Positions 34,096-34,214 of a stretch of DNA of 34,214 bases are shown one piece after another. The first letter of the stretch is position 1; each line of letters begins with the position of its first letter. The DNA is from an uncultured bacterium (GTDB taxonomy: Bacteria; Verrucomicrobiota; Lentisphaeria; Victivallales; UBA1829). The position numbers were made by a program, and so were the translations under genes. The notes below the pieces were generated by a model. It saw nothing but the letters and a program-made list of their open reading frames with translations, was not told the DNA's origin and ran no database searches. The stretch spans positions 1 to 34,214 of the forward strand of contig CASFTV010000037.1 of the NCBI GenBank assembly GCA_949297765.1. Reading direction: 5' to 3'.

Positions 34096-34214
34096 CCCCT
34101 GAAAACAGAGAAAAATCAGTGCCGTCCCATAATTCTTTGAAATCGTCATTCTAACCACCCTATTTGAGCCTGAGTTGATTGTTTTTTTAAATTACCCATT
34201 TCCGGTTTTTCCTT
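34096..34214. other. right-end segment with no recognised feature
   Basis: These 119 bases upstream of the module 5 promoter hold no coding frame with a start signal on either strand and no clear hairpin. The stretch is AT-richer than the coding regions, so it probably continues into another intergenic or regulatory region beyond the window. Confidence 0.4.

Noticed and set aside
1-34214. CRISPR arrays, tRNA or rRNA genes, insertion sequences
   Set aside because: No regularly spaced repeats, no tRNA-like or rRNA segments and no transposase-like frames were found on either strand.

Overview
The window (about 55% GC by eye, no RNA genes, no mobile elements) looks like a chromosomal accessory region of a gut-type Lentisphaerota bacterium close to Victivallis. 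This rests on the combination of many single pseudopilin-like proteins with a FTLIELL-type N-terminus and an H-X9-DG C-terminal motif, large secreted glycosidases next to them, and a different local regulator for each group. The assignment is inferred from gene content, not from a marker gene.

Left end (1-3322, + strand): the tail of an unrecognised gene, then a compact RiPP-like cassette. It has a 29-residue peptide carrying a YxxPxM leader motif and ending in Ser, two hairpins including a strong terminator, and then three genes joined by ATGA overlaps: an HPr-kinase-like ATPase, a PqqD-type RiPP recognition protein, and a fusion of a soluble S26-type signal peptidase with a PF14907-like nucleotidyltransferase. 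No cyclase, radical SAM enzyme or exporter is visible. This is the best candidate here for a poorly described system: a peptide that may be phosphorylated, nucleotidylated or glycosylated, and trimmed.

The rest (3348-34001) consists of five carbohydrate-degradation modules plus one GH2 enzyme. Each module contains one pseudopilin-like protein, one very large secreted clan-A-like glycosidase and one nearby regulator. Module 1 (3348-9918): small secreted binding protein, glycosidase, pseudopilin gene interrupted by an in-frame amber codon, secreted all-helical protein; AraC regulator divergent. Module 2 (9915-15123): AraC regulator divergent from pseudopilin and glycosidase. A lone cytoplasmic GH2 gene follows (15187-16956). 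Module 3 (17157-22472): pseudopilin and glycosidase, LacI regulator divergent. Module 4 (22517-28137): GntR/LacI-hybrid regulator, pseudopilin, small secreted binding protein and glycosidase in one operon. Module 5 (28291-34001): pseudopilin, glycosidase with a duplicated N-terminal domain, and a second GntR/LacI hybrid as the last gene.

The glycosidases fall into two architectures. Type A (modules 1 and 4) is CBM4/9-like, TIM barrel, CBM9-like, with a separate small secreted binding protein. Type B (modules 2, 3 and 5) has a shared middle domain with a GGW(T/S)DQGP(E/D)ND motif, a TIM barrel and a conserved C-terminal beta domain. All five pseudopilins lack the usual Gly before the cleavage site. 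Working model (inference): each sugar signal induces one module, the glycosidase is exported by Sec, and the pseudopilin-like protein helps display or secrete it or bind substrate at the envelope. No secretion-system core genes are in the window.
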